From Bacteroides clarus YIT 12056 (lineage in GTDB: Bacteria > Bacteroidota > Bacteroidia > Bacteroidales > Bacteroidaceae): DNA of 64,000 nt. This document shows positions 16,908-26,352 of this stretch, piece after piece (positions within the stretch are counted from its first letter, which is position 1; the number at the start of each line of letters is the position of its first letter). The translations under genes were made by a program, and so were the position numbers. The stretch covers positions 1 to 64,000 of the forward strand of contig NZ_FQWK01000003.1 in assembly GCF_900129655.1 (NCBI RefSeq), written 5' to 3'. Under the pieces are notes generated by a model. That model made no database searches, was not told the origin of the DNA, and saw only the letters and a program-made list of their open reading frames with translations.

Positions 16908-19067
16908 ATGGATATAGTACAGTTTATAGCCCAATTCTTTTACCGCATCCGTTACTGGCTGTTGTGGGGCGGATTCATCGTCACCGTGCTGGTGGCGTAC
17001 TTCACCCAGTTCCTGCCATTCAGCTATACTGTAAACAGCAATATCTACGCCGGCGTCACCAACGTCACCAACATCGACGGCAGCAAGGTCGAGAACATCA
17101 GCAGTACGTTCGACAATCTCATCAACATCGCCAAGTCCAAAAGCACCCTGGAGCAAGTCTCGCTCCGCCTGCTGGCCACCAACCTTGTGTATGGCGAGGA
17201 GTGGCAAGACAATATGTACATCCAGGCAAAGCACTACCGCCAACTCCTGCAAAGGACTCCCAAAGAAGTGCTGGCTCTGGTAGACCGTTCCTCGTTGGAG
17301 AAGACCGTCGGGAACCTGCAAAAATACCGTCAGGAAAGCGCCGCGAACTTCGTATATTCCATGTTCAGCCGTCCCACGGAGTTTTACGGCTTCGAGGCGC
17401 TCGACCAAATCATCGTAAAGCGTCTGGGCACGAGCGACCTGATAAGCTTCACCTACACAAGTCCCGACCCGGGCATCACCCAAAACACCATCCGGATTTT
17501 AGAGGACGAGCTTATCAAGGCATACGAAATACTCCGTTTCAGCGCCACCAACAGCGCCATCGCTTACTTTGAGGAGCAAGTGAGGCTCGCCAAAATCAAC
17601 CTCAACAAAGAAGAAGACAACCTGATGCGCTATAACGTAGAACATTCGGTAATCAACTACGACAACCAGAGCAAGGAGCTGGCCATCACCAAATACGACC
17701 TGGACGACCGCGAGGAACTCGCCCGGCGCACCTACCGGAGCGCTGTGGCGCTCCGCCGGATGCTGGAAGACAAAATGGACATCCGCGCCAAGATAATCCG
17801 CGACAACACCAAGCTGCTCAAAGAGCTTGAGAAAGTAACGGAGCTGAACCAGAACATTCTGGAGCAGGAAATCTTCTCGACGGACACGGAGCTGAAAGAC
17901 AACAGGCAGTTGCAGCAAAACAAAACCGATTTACGGAACTCCGAAGACAGAATCAGCCATATTTCCGACAACCTCAACGAATACAATTTCACCAAAGAAG
18001 GGGTCGGCATCGATAATATGGTAACGGAATGGCTGGTGGCGTGCATCAACGAGGCCAAGGCGCAGGCCGAGCTGAAAGTCCTTCGCGAGCGCCGGAACGA
18101 CATCCTGAACCAATACCGGGAATTCGCCCCCGTGGGCACGCAGGTCAACCGCAAGGAGCGCGCCATCGGCATAGCCGAGGACACCTACCGCGAACAGCTC
18201 CGCGGCCTGTCCGAAGCGCGGCTCCGCCTGCAAAACATCAAAATGACCACCGCCAACCTGCAAATCATCGCCCCGCCCGAGTTCCCGCTCACCGACAACG
18301 GGCGCAAGCGCATGCTCTACATCGTGGCAGCCCTGATAGGCAGTTTGATATTCATCACTTTCTACTTCCTCATCATCGAGCTAATAGACCGTACGCTCCG
18401 TGACGCCGAACGCAGCCACCGCCTTAGCGGCCTGCCCGTCATCGCCGCGTTCAACGGCATCAGCAACCTGAAATTCCGGGGATTCCTGAAAGTATGCAAC
18501 CGCCGTGCCGCCGCCTACTCCTGCCACCGGCTCAACAAATACCTGGCAACAGGCCGTCCCACCGTCATCAACCTGCTCAGCATGGAAGAACGGGAAGGCA
18601 AGAGCTTCCTGGCCAAATACTTTGCCGACCATTGGGCGTCCGAGGGGCTCCGCACCCGTATCGTAAGGCACGGCGTCGATTTTGAAACCAACGACAAGAA
18701 ATACATCCGGGCGCAGCGGCTATCCGACTTCTGGGAGTTGAACTCCGCCGAGCAGATACCCGATATCATCCTCGTGGAATACCCGTCCGTAAGCAGCTCC
18801 AGCCTGCCTCTGGCCGTGCTGAAACAGGCCGATTTCAACCTGCTCATAGCCAATGCCTGCCGTTTGTGGGGTAAGAACGACGACATCAACCTGAAATCCA
18901 TCAAAGAAATGCTGGGTGACACCCCGTTATCGCTTTACCTCAACAATGCCGACCGTGAAGTCGTGGAATCATTCACCGGCGAATTACCGCCCAAGACACC
19001 ACTCCACAGCTTCGTCAGCCGATTGTCGCAACTGGGACTGACCGCCAAAAAAGCCGCCGTAAAATGA
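16908..19067 (+). CDS. Wzz/Wzc-like chain-length protein with degenerate kinase domain
   Basis: 719 residues. A first membrane helix (about 14-38), a long periplasmic region with coiled coils (about 220-440), a second helix (about 468-492) and a cytoplasmic C-terminal domain match the polysaccharide co-polymerase/tyrosine-autokinase plan. The nucleotide loop reads MEEREGKSFLAKY, keeping GKS but not the usual PGEGKS, and the tail (LSQLGLTAKKAAVK) lacks the tyrosine cluster. It probably sets chain length but may not autophosphorylate. The stop overlaps the next start by four bases (ATGA). Confidence 0.85.
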   Translation: MDIVQFIAQFFYRIRYWLLWGGFIVTVLVAYFTQFLPFSYTVNSNIYAGVTNVTNIDGSKVENISSTFDNLINIAKSKSTLEQVSLRLLATNLVYGEEWQDNMYIQAKHYRQLLQRTPKEVLALVDRSSLEKTVGNLQKYRQESAANFVYSMFSRPTEFYGFEALDQIIVKRLGTSDLISFTYTSPDPGITQNTIRILEDELIKAYEILRFSATNSAIAYFEEQVRLAKINLNKEEDNLMRYNVEHSVINYDNQSKELAITKYDLDDREELARRTYRSAVALRRMLEDKMDIRAKIIRDNTKLLKELEKVTELNQNILEQEIFSTDTELKDNRQLQQNKTDLRNSEDRISHISDNLNEYNFTKEGVGIDNMVTEWLVACINEAKAQAELKVLRERRNDILNQYREFAPVGTQVNRKERAIGIAEDTYREQLRGLSEARLRLQNIKMTTANLQIIAPPEFPLTDNGRKRMLYIVAALIGSLIFITFYFLIIELIDRTLRDAERSHRLSGLPVIAAFNGISNLKFRGFLKVCNRRAAAYSCHRLNKYLATGRPTVINLLSMEEREGKSFLAKYFADHWASEGLRTRIVRHGVDFETNDKKYIRAQRLSDFWELNSAEQIPDIILVEYPSVSSSSLPLAVLKQADFNLLIANACRLWGKNDDINLKSIKEMLGDTPLSLYLNNADREVVESFTGELPPKTPLHSFVSRLSQLGLTAKKAAVK

Positions 19068-20542
19068 GCATCAAGCGAAGTTACATATCATCTCCCACCC
19101 TCACCTTTGCCATACTCTGCATCGGGTTAGGCTGCATCGTGGCGGCCACCCTGCGGCAAAATCTGGCGATAGCGGCACTGGTGGCCGTGCTGCCCGCCCT
19201 CTTATGCATCCTGATTCTGCATCTCCGCAAGCCGGAACGCTTCATCTTCCTGCTGTTCATCTTCAATTACTTCTTCACCCCGCTGGCCCGTTACAGCCGG
19301 CAGGACGGGCTCAGCGTACTGTCGGACGTCATCTGGTGGAGCGTACTGCTTATCATCATCATCCAGACCGCGCTGCGCTACCGTTTCCCCTGGAAGCAGG
19401 CCGCCAACATCCTCACCATAGGGGGCGCGGCGCTGGCGGTATACTGCCTGATGGAAGTCGTCAACCCCACCGCGTCCCTGGAAGCGTGGATTTATTCCAG
19501 AGGATTCATTTACAACACGTTCCTCGTCTCCTTAATCACGGTGCTGCTGGCAACGTCCTACAAGCAAATCGGCCGGCTGATGTTCCTGTTCTCCCTACTG
19601 ACGCTCATCGCCATACTGAAAGGCTTCTGGCAGAAATTCATCGGGTTCGACGCCATCGAGTACGATGTCCTGATGGAAAGCGGCATGTACAAGACGCACC
19701 TGCTGCCCCAAATCACCCGCTATTTCTCTATTTTCACCGATGCGGGCAATTACGGTTCCAACATGGGATTCACCTGCGTACTGTTCGGCATCACCGGCCT
19801 GTTCAGCAAGAAACCCGGCCTGAAAACATATTACCTCTGCGTCTCCGCGCTTTCACTGTACTCCATGTTCACTACGGGCACCCGGGGAGCCATCGTGGTG
19901 CCTCTGGGCGGCCTGCTGCTCTTCGCGCTTATCAGTAAAAACATCAGGCTGATGAGCGCCGCCACGGTGGGGGGAATATGCATCTACGTCTTCTTCGCGT
20001 TTACATACGCGGGCGAGAGCAACTACATGATACGGCGTATGCGCACGGCGTTCCGTCCGAATAAAGACGCGTCCTATCTGGTAAGAAAACAGAACAGGCA
20101 AAAGCTGGCGGAATACCTCAGAAACAAGCCCTTCGGCGAAGGTCTCGGCCTGGGCGGCGTGGAAGCCCGGAGATTCGGCAACAGACTGACCACCACCATC
20201 CCCAACGACTCCACCTACGTCAAGATATGGACGGAAACGGGCATCGTAGGCATCATCCTCTACCTGCTGATTTACGCGGGCAGCCTGCTGTGGGGATGCT
20301 ACTACATCATGTTCAAGGTGAGGAACGACGAGCTGCGCCACCTGCTCACCGCGCTTGCCTGCGGCGTATTCGGCATGATGCTCAGCGCATACGGGAACGC
20401 GTTTTTCACCCAGTTCCCCACCGGCATCATGATGATTATGTTCCTGGGCATACTGATGAACGGGAAATATATAGACGAACGTCTGACGATTGAAAAACAA
20501 CAAGCATTATTAACCGCAACTAAAAAAGATTCGACGCTATGA
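19064..20542 (+). CDS. O-antigen polymerase/ligase-type membrane protein (Wzy-like)
   Basis: 492 residues with 11 or more predicted membrane helices and a large loop around residues 310-390 (contains RTAFRPNKDASYLVRKQN), typical of Wzy/WaaL proteins. It would polymerise lipid-linked repeat units at the outer face of the inner membrane. Family members have little sequence conservation, so polymerase versus ligase cannot be settled from sequence; the neighbouring chain-length protein favours polymerase. Translationally coupled to both neighbours by ATGA overlaps. Confidence 0.8.
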   Translation: MSIKRSYISSPTLTFAILCIGLGCIVAATLRQNLAIAALVAVLPALLCILILHLRKPERFIFLLFIFNYFFTPLARYSRQDGLSVLSDVIWWSVLLIIIIQTALRYRFPWKQAANILTIGGAALAVYCLMEVVNPTASLEAWIYSRGFIYNTFLVSLITVLLATSYKQIGRLMFLFSLLTLIAILKGFWQKFIGFDAIEYDVLMESGMYKTHLLPQITRYFSIFTDAGNYGSNMGFTCVLFGITGLFSKKPGLKTYYLCVSALSLYSMFTTGTRGAIVVPLGGLLLFALISKNIRLMSAATVGGICIYVFFAFTYAGESNYMIRRMRTAFRPNKDASYLVRKQNRQKLAEYLRNKPFGEGLGLGGVEARRFGNRLTTTIPNDSTYVKIWTETGIVGIILYLLIYAGSLLWGCYYIMFKVRNDELRHLLTALACGVFGMMLSAYGNAFFTQFPTGIMMIMFLGILMNGKYIDERLTIEKQQALLTATKKDSTL

Positions 20543-21729
20543 TGTCCGATATTTTTAACATATTCAGTATAGACTGGTGGATGGATGAGAACAACAACGC
20601 GTTACAAATGACAGATTCCGTCCTGTTCCTGCTGCTGGCCATTCCGGTGGCCTACTTGCTTCTTTGCGCGCTCTTCTCGCTCGGAAAGTACAGGAACCCC
20701 TACCCGGCGGCAGCCGTACAGCACCGTTTCCTGGTGCTTTTCACGGTGTTGCGCAACGGGAAAGAGGTGATTGAATCCATCAACCGCTTTCTGGACACCC
20801 AGCAATACCCGCGCGACAAGTACGACGTGGCCGTAGCGGCCACCCAACTGCCCGAAGAAGACCTTATCACCCTGCTGCAAATGCCCGTAAACATCGTAGT
20901 GCCCGACAAGGAGTACTGCACCAAGGTCTACGCCATCCAGCAGGTGATGGAACGCTATGCTCCCGACGAATACGACATGATTGTGCTCTTCAATTCCGAC
21001 AACCACATCGTGCCGAACGCCCTCAGCCTGTTCAACGACGCCTATTACTCCGGCTGCGACTCCATCCAGGCGCACCGCATGGCGGAGAACCTGAACACCA
21101 GCATCGCCGTCCTCAATGCCACCAGCGAGGAAATCAACAACAATCTTTTCCGTCTGGCGCACACCCGCATGGGCTTTTCCTCGGCTCTCATCGGTTCGGC
21201 CATGGCGTTCGATTTCGTCATGTTCCACGAACGCGCTCCCAAGTTGAAAGGCTCCGACATAAGCAAGGCGATGGAAACCGCCCTGCTGGAGCAGAACATC
21301 TACACCGAATACCTGGCGGAAGTGGTGTGTTACAGCAAGAAAGAGGACAACGCCGACGGCTACCAGACACAGCGCATCAGTTGGATACGCGCGCAGTACA
21401 CCAGCACATTCTTCGCGCTGAGGTATCTCCCGCTGGTGCTGCTGAAAGGCGAATGGGACTACGCCCTCAAACTGTTCCAGTGGCTGATGCCTTCCCGTTT
21501 CCTGCTTATCGCGCTGGTGCTGCTGTGCACCGCGGGCGTCACCCTGCTGGACTGGACGCTGGCTCCCAAGTGGTACGTGCTGTTTGCCGCGCTTATCCTC
21601 GCTTTCCTCATGGCGCTGCCCGAAGGAGAGGCCAGCCGCCGTCTCCGCAAGGCCATCTGGGCGCTCCCGGTGCTTATGTTCACAGCCGTATTCAGCCATA
21701 TCAAACGGTTCTTCCATAAAAAGAGATAA
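20539..21729 (+). CDS. Membrane glycosyltransferase, family 2 type
   Basis: 396 residues. An N-terminal helix (about 31-52) precedes a GT-A domain, followed by three or four C-terminal helices (about 310-390). It is a clear paralogue of the protein at 33413-34588: both share the layout and segments such as NLNTS/D, SEEINN and ALIGSxMAFD. The expected metal motif reads LFNSDNH here, against IIDADN in the paralogue, so the first aspartate is replaced by asparagine. The donor sugar cannot be told. Confidence 0.8.
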   Translation: MMSDIFNIFSIDWWMDENNNALQMTDSVLFLLLAIPVAYLLLCALFSLGKYRNPYPAAAVQHRFLVLFTVLRNGKEVIESINRFLDTQQYPRDKYDVAVAATQLPEEDLITLLQMPVNIVVPDKEYCTKVYAIQQVMERYAPDEYDMIVLFNSDNHIVPNALSLFNDAYYSGCDSIQAHRMAENLNTSIAVLNATSEEINNNLFRLAHTRMGFSSALIGSAMAFDFVMFHERAPKLKGSDISKAMETALLEQNIYTEYLAEVVCYSKKEDNADGYQTQRISWIRAQYTSTFFALRYLPLVLLKGEWDYALKLFQWLMPSRFLLIALVLLCTAGVTLLDWTLAPKWYVLFAALILAFLMALPEGEASRRLRKAIWALPVLMFTAVFSHIKRFFHKKR

Positions 21730-21741
21730 GGAGCGCACAAC

Positions 21742-22866
21742 ATGAAGATAGCCATAGAAGCCCAACGGATTTTCCGTCCCGACAAGCACGGCATGGATTT
21801 CGTAGCGCTGGAAACCATCCGCGAATTGCAGAAGCGGAACGACGGCAACGAATATTACATCATCGTCGCTCCGGGCGCCGACCGTTGCCTGGAAGAGTCC
21901 GCCAACCTCTCCATCGTGGAAGTGGCGTGCCCCACCTACCCGCTTTGGGAGCAGACAGCCCTGCCGCTGGCGGTGAAACGCCTGGGCGCCGACCTGCTGC
22001 ACTGCACGTCCAATACAGCCCCGCTATGCTGTCCGGTTCCGCTGGTGCTGACACTTCACGACATCATCTATCTGGAGCCCCGCCTGCACCGCAGCCCCTC
22101 GCTCTATCAGGAAATGGGGTGGCACTACCGCCGCCTCACCGTGCCCCGGATTCTGAAGAAATGCCGGAAAATCATCACCGTCTCGCACTTTGAGCGCAAC
22201 CGCATCCGCGAAGCCCTGAACATCCCCGCAGACCGCATCACGACCATCTACAACGGCTGCAACAAGCATTTCCGCCCGATGGACGACATAGACATGCAGG
22301 TAGTAAACCGCTATATCCCCCAAAAAGACTTCCTGTTCTTCCTGGGCAACACAGACCCCAAAAAGAACGCCGCGCGGGTGCTGAAAGCCTACCGCCTCTA
22401 TCTGGAACAGTCGTCCGTAAAGCGTCCGCTACTCATCGCCGACCTCACAGAAAGCCGCATAGACAGCCTGCTTCAGCAGGAAGGCATCGGCAACGCCCTG
22501 AAACAGCACCTCTACTACCCGGGCTACATCCGCAACGCCGACCTCGCCACGCTGTATAACGCCGCGTTCGCCTTCCTCTACCCCTCGCTGCGCGAGAGTT
22601 TCGGCATCCCGCTGGTGGAAGCCATGGCCTGCGGCACTCCCGTCATTACGGGAAACACCTCTTCCATGCCCGAAGTGGGCGGCCCCGGCATACTGGCCAT
22701 AGACCCCTGCCGGCCGGAAGAGATAGCCCGCGCGGTGCTGCGTCTCGAAAACGAGGACACGCTCTACCGGCGGCAGCGGAAATACGGACTGCTGCGCGCC
22801 CGGCAATTCTCGTGGGAAAAGACGGCCGACGAGCTGATTCAAGTATATCGTTCCCTATTCAAATAA
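21742..22866 (+). CDS. Glycosyltransferase family 4
   Basis: 374 residues, GT-B fold. The N-terminal acceptor half begins MKIAIEAQRIF. The C-terminal donor half has FLGNTDPKKN and PSLRESFGIPLVEAMACGTPVI (the family 4 EX7E motif, about residues 280-300). It would add one sugar of the repeat unit at the cytoplasmic face of the membrane. Twelve bases separate it from the previous gene. Confidence 0.87.
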   Translation: MKIAIEAQRIFRPDKHGMDFVALETIRELQKRNDGNEYYIIVAPGADRCLEESANLSIVEVACPTYPLWEQTALPLAVKRLGADLLHCTSNTAPLCCPVPLVLTLHDIIYLEPRLHRSPSLYQEMGWHYRRLTVPRILKKCRKIITVSHFERNRIREALNIPADRITTIYNGCNKHFRPMDDIDMQVVNRYIPQKDFLFFLGNTDPKKNAARVLKAYRLYLEQSSVKRPLLIADLTESRIDSLLQQEGIGNALKQHLYYPGYIRNADLATLYNAAFAFLYPSLRESFGIPLVEAMACGTPVITGNTSSMPEVGGPGILAIDPCRPEEIARAVLRLENEDTLYRRQRKYGLLRARQFSWEKTADELIQVYRSLFK

Positions 22867-22876
22867 CCGCCGCCCC

Positions 22877-24004
22877 ATGAAAATCCTTTTCCTCGTCTTC
22901 TACGGATTCCAAGAGTACAACGGTATCAGCAAGAAAATCGGCTACCAGGCGGACGCCCTCAGGCAATGCGGGGCGGATGTCCGCGTCTGCCGCTACGAGG
23001 TCGCCGGCGACGGCAGCCGTAAGTGGATGACAGACGAAGAAGTGCTCGCCGATTTGGGCAAGGGAATACCCGCCAAGCTCAAAAAGCGGCTGTCGTTCGC
23101 CCCCATCCTGCGATACGTCCGCCGGGAAGGCATCCGGTGCGTCTATATCCGTTCCTACCACAACGCCAACCCCTTCACCATACACTTCGTGAGGACACTG
23201 AAAAAGCAAGGCGTCGGCGTGTTGCTGGAGATACCCACATACCCCTACGACCACGAATACGCTTCCGTCAGGGAGAAAGCGCAGCTGTATACGGACAAGC
23301 TGTTCCGCCGCGCCTTCTGCAAGTACGTCGATTTCATCGTCACCTTCTCCGACGACGAGCGCATATTCGGCCGCCCCACCATCCGCATATCCAACGGAAT
23401 AGATTTCGACCGCATCCCCCTGCGCTCCCCCCGGCACGGCACAGCCGGAGAGCTGAACCTGATAGGAGTTGCCGAAATCCACTTCTGGCACGGCTTCGAC
23501 CGCCTGCTGAAAGGTCTGGGAGAGTATTACAGCGGCCATCCCGAATATAAAGTCCGCTTCCACCTGGTAGGCAAACCGAGCGGCAGGCGCGAAGCGGAAG
23601 AAATCGCGGCGCCCATCCGCCGCTACCGCCTGCAACCGTTCGTCACCCTGTACGGAGCAAAGCACGGCGAGGAGCTGGACGCGCTTTTCAACCGGGCGGA
23701 CTTCGCCGTAGGCAGCCTGGCACGGCATCGCAGCGGCATATACAACATCAAGACGCTGAAAAACAGGGAATACGCGGCGCGCGGATTCGGTTTCGTCTAC
23801 TCCGAGACGGACGACGACTTCGACCGCATGCCCTACACGTTCAAAGTCCCCGCCGACGACAGCCCCGTCAGCATCCCCGCCCTGATAGAGTTTTACCAAA
23901 GCATGACCGTGACGCCGCCGGAAATAAGAGATTCCATCCGCCACCTCTCCTGGCGGGAACAGATGAAGAAAGTATATGAACATATCGTACGAATGAAAAA
24001 ATAG
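22877..24004 (+). CDS. GT-B glycosyltransferase, divergent
   Basis: 375 residues. The N-terminus (MKILFLVFYGFQEYNGISKK) and the donor half (LNLIGVAEIHFWHGFDRLL, VRFHLVGKPSG, FVTLYGAKHGEELDALF) show a GT-B fold related to family 4. The EX7E motif is not clear (FAVGSLARHRSGIYNIKTLKNREYAA takes its place), so the exact family is uncertain. Part of the exopolysaccharide operon, ten bases after the previous stop. Confidence 0.75.
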   Translation: MKILFLVFYGFQEYNGISKKIGYQADALRQCGADVRVCRYEVAGDGSRKWMTDEEVLADLGKGIPAKLKKRLSFAPILRYVRREGIRCVYIRSYHNANPFTIHFVRTLKKQGVGVLLEIPTYPYDHEYASVREKAQLYTDKLFRRAFCKYVDFIVTFSDDERIFGRPTIRISNGIDFDRIPLRSPRHGTAGELNLIGVAEIHFWHGFDRLLKGLGEYYSGHPEYKVRFHLVGKPSGRREAEEIAAPIRRYRLQPFVTLYGAKHGEELDALFNRADFAVGSLARHRSGIYNIKTLKNREYAARGFGFVYSETDDDFDRMPYTFKVPADDSPVSIPALIEFYQSMTVTPPEIRDSIRHLSWREQMKKVYEHIVRMKK

Positions 24005-24010
24005 AACGCC

Positions 24011-24931
24011 ATGCCCGAAGTCTCCGTCATCATCCCCATATACAACACCGCCGCCTACCTGCGCAAGGCGCTGGACAGCATTTGCGACCAGACCTTGAAA
24101 GAGCTGGAGATAATCCTCATTGACGACGGCTCCACCGACGGAAGCCGCGGCATCATTGAAGAATACGCGGAACGCGACGCGCGGATACGGTGGCACGCGC
24201 AGCCCAACCAAGGTCAGGGAGTGGCGCGCAACACCGCCCTGGCGCTTGCCACGGGCAGGTATATATACTTCATGGACAGCGACGACCTGTTGGGCAGGGA
24301 CGCCCTGCGGCACTGCCACGAAGAATGCGAGCGGCACAAGCTGGACTTCGCTTTCTTCGATGCCGAAACCATCCTGGAAGACCGCCACACGCCGAACCTC
24401 TACGATTACCGCAGAAAAGGCATCGTGGATGAAAACAAGCTGTGGAACGGCATCGAGCTGTTGGACTTCGAGATAAATCACCGCAAGCTGCTTATCTCGC
24501 CGTGCCTGTTCTTCACAAGACGCTCCTTTCTGGAGCGATGCTTCAAGGGGTTCCCCTCAGGAATTATCCACGAAGACCATGTCTTCGCGATGGATGTGCT
24601 GCTGAACGCCCGTCGGGCGCGCTATATAGCGCAACCCTACTTCAAGCGCAGGGTGCGGGGCAGCTCCACCATGACCGGCCGCTTCGGAATGCGCAACATC
24701 GAGGGATACACCGCCGTATGCACCCGGATGCGCGCGCTCGGAGAGGAACGCCCCGAATGGAAAGCGGTTATCGGCAAATACCTGTCCTACACCCTGAACG
24801 ATGTAATCTGGGCGGGACACCGGATGTCGCTGCTCGAAAAAGTGGAAACCGCCTGCCGCTTCAGACGCCTGCGGCTCGGAAAGTACGTCAGTTTCAGGAA
24901 CTGGGCTGTGTTCTGGCTGAAAAAGAAATAG
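24011..24931 (+). CDS. Glycosyltransferase family 2
   Basis: 306 residues, soluble GT-A enzyme. The N-terminal motifs are VSVIIPIYNTAAYLRKALDS, IDDGSTDGS (about 37-45) and the metal motif MDSDD (about 93-97); the catalytic base region is probably IIHEDHVFAMD. Six bases after the previous gene; part of repeat-unit assembly. Confidence 0.88.
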   Translation: MPEVSVIIPIYNTAAYLRKALDSICDQTLKELEIILIDDGSTDGSRGIIEEYAERDARIRWHAQPNQGQGVARNTALALATGRYIYFMDSDDLLGRDALRHCHEECERHKLDFAFFDAETILEDRHTPNLYDYRRKGIVDENKLWNGIELLDFEINHRKLLISPCLFFTRRSFLERCFKGFPSGIIHEDHVFAMDVLLNARRARYIAQPYFKRRVRGSSTMTGRFGMRNIEGYTAVCTRMRALGEERPEWKAVIGKYLSYTLNDVIWAGHRMSLLEKVETACRFRRLRLGKYVSFRNWAVFWLKKK

Positions 24932-24940
24932 GAAAAGACC

Positions 24941-25885
24941 ATGAAAGCGCTTGTCTCCATCATCACCGTCAACTACAACGGGCTGCGCGACACCTGCGAA
25001 ATGATAGACTCCTTCCGCAGCCGCGAAACCTATCCGCGATACGAAATCATCGTTGTGGACAACGGCTCGCGCCTGCCCGAGGCGGAAGAGATACAGGAAC
25101 GATACAGGGACAACCCCGTGCCGGGCGGCTCCTTATCAGGCAGCCCCGTCTCCTTTCCCCCCGTCAAAGTGGTGCGGAACATCAACAACGGCTTTGCCGG
25201 CGGCAACAATGCCGGACTGAAAGCGGCCGAAGGCGATTATCTCTTTTTCATCAACAACGACACCCTCATCAAAGAGCCGGTACTGGATGCGCTGGTGCGG
25301 CGCATAGAGAGCGATTCGCGACGCAACGGCGGCGTGTCGCCCATGCTGAAGTTCGCCGCCCGTCCGGACACCCTGCAATACGCGGGCTTCACCCCCCTGA
25401 GCCCCGTCACCCTGCGCAACGCGGCCATAGGCTTTATGCAGCAAGACAGCCCCCGCTTCCGTATCCCCCGCGAAACCGCCTCGCTGCATGGAGCCGCCAT
25501 GATGGTGAGCCGGCGGGCGTTGCAGGACGCAGGCACCATGAGCGAGGTCTATTTCCTGTTTTACGAGGAGCTGGACTGGTCGGCACAGCTCCGGAAAGCC
25601 GGCTACCGCCTGTGGTACGAGCCCGCCGCCGTGGTCTACCACAAGGAAGGCATGACGGCGAGGCGGGGCAGCCCGACACGCGAATTCTACCTGTCGCGCG
25701 CACGCATGCTGTTCGCCCGCCGCAACCTGCGGGGCATCGGCAAATACCTGTCGTGCGCCTACCTCTGCATCCTCGCCGCCCCCAAAAAGGCGGCCGTGTA
25801 CCTGCTGCACGGGCAGGTCGCGCTGGCCAAAGCCACGATATGCGGCACCTGCGAAGGGATATATAAAAATATCCGAACCGCCTGA
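24941..25885 (+). CDS. Glycosyltransferase family 2, rhamnosyltransferase-like
   Basis: 314 residues. VSIITVNYNGLRDT, VVDNGSR, NNGFAGGNNAGL and FINNDT are the pattern of the WbbL/RfbF rhamnosyltransferase-like group of family 2. The donor is not certain. Last gene of the plus-strand exopolysaccharide operon; a new promoter follows 18 bases after its stop. Confidence 0.87.
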   Translation: MKALVSIITVNYNGLRDTCEMIDSFRSRETYPRYEIIVVDNGSRLPEAEEIQERYRDNPVPGGSLSGSPVSFPPVKVVRNINNGFAGGNNAGLKAAEGDYLFFINNDTLIKEPVLDALVRRIESDSRRNGGVSPMLKFAARPDTLQYAGFTPLSPVTLRNAAIGFMQQDSPRFRIPRETASLHGAAMMVSRRALQDAGTMSEVYFLFYEELDWSAQLRKAGYRLWYEPAAVVYHKEGMTARRGSPTREFYLSRARMLFARRNLRGIGKYLSCAYLCILAAPKKAAVYLLHGQVALAKATICGTCEGIYKNIRTA

Positions 25886-25902
25886 CATTCCGAAAGAAGT
25901 GC

Positions 25903-25910
25903 TACCTTTG
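25903..25910 (+). promoter_or_regulatory. Promoter -7 box of a new unit
   Basis: TACCTTTG fits TAnnTTTG, 28 bases before the ATG of the small frameshifted gene. The -33 box is not clear. Confidence 0.5.
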
Positions 25911-25937
25911 CAGGCGTTATTTTTTTAGTATTTGAGT

Positions 25938-26170
25938 ATGAAAAAATTTTTAAGGTAACCATAACGCTGAACAACAAAGCGTTTTGGGTATTCGAGGGAG
26001 AAACCAAGTACACGATGAAAGAGCTGGTTATCGCCGAAATCATCAAGCTGATAATCTTCCGGACGTTCAGGTCGGACACGAAAGCCAGTTACAGGGCAAG
26101 CGCCGAACTGATTCCCGCCGGACACCGCATCGAAGTCGTGAAACAGGTAAGGGAAAAGGAGAAAGAGTAG
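25938..26170 (+). pseudogene. Small gene interrupted by a one-base shift in an A/T run
   Basis: The ATG at 25938 reads MKKFLR and stops at once. The minus-one frame from the same point reads KVTITLNNKAFWVFEGE..., then KELVIAEIIKLIIFR, to a TAG at 26168, and has no start codon of its own between the promoter and 26015. One extra T in the run A6T5 (25941-25951) would give a continuous 77-residue protein. So this is a frameshifted gene, a sequencing error, or a slippage site. An internal ATG at 26015 could give 51 residues. It has its own promoter and terminator. Family not recognised. Confidence 0.55.
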
Positions 26171-26255
26171 AAAAATCCCGGAATTATACATCTTTTAACC
26201 TACTCACGGTTTCCAAGTATTTTCAAACCGTATTACACTGCAACACAACAGCATG

Positions 26256-26300
26256 AGCGTATATAGACCGTAGTAAATCAGGCTATATACGCTATTTTTT
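26256..26300 (+). terminator. Intrinsic terminator
   Basis: AGCGTATATAG (26256-26266) pairs perfectly with CTATATACGCT (26283-26293), followed by a T-run. It closes the small unit before the DUF4373 gene, whose own -7-like box is TACCTTCG just downstream. Confidence 0.8.
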
Positions 26301-26352
26301 ATGCCTACCTTCGTGCCGATAATACAAGCGTACGAATAAATAAAATTGATAC

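Noticed and set aside
20602-22002. A 466-codon open frame on the minus strand across the glycosyltransferase genes
   Set aside because: It is antisense to two well-supported genes, its peptide matches no family, and codon bias on the plus strand makes such shadow frames common; similar ones lie at 22859-24481 and 27745-29466.
14489-25885. Classical Bacteroides capsule locus controlled by UpxY/UpxZ
   Set aside because: No NusG-like UpxY or UpxZ gene and no invertible promoter repeats were found at the start of the operon.
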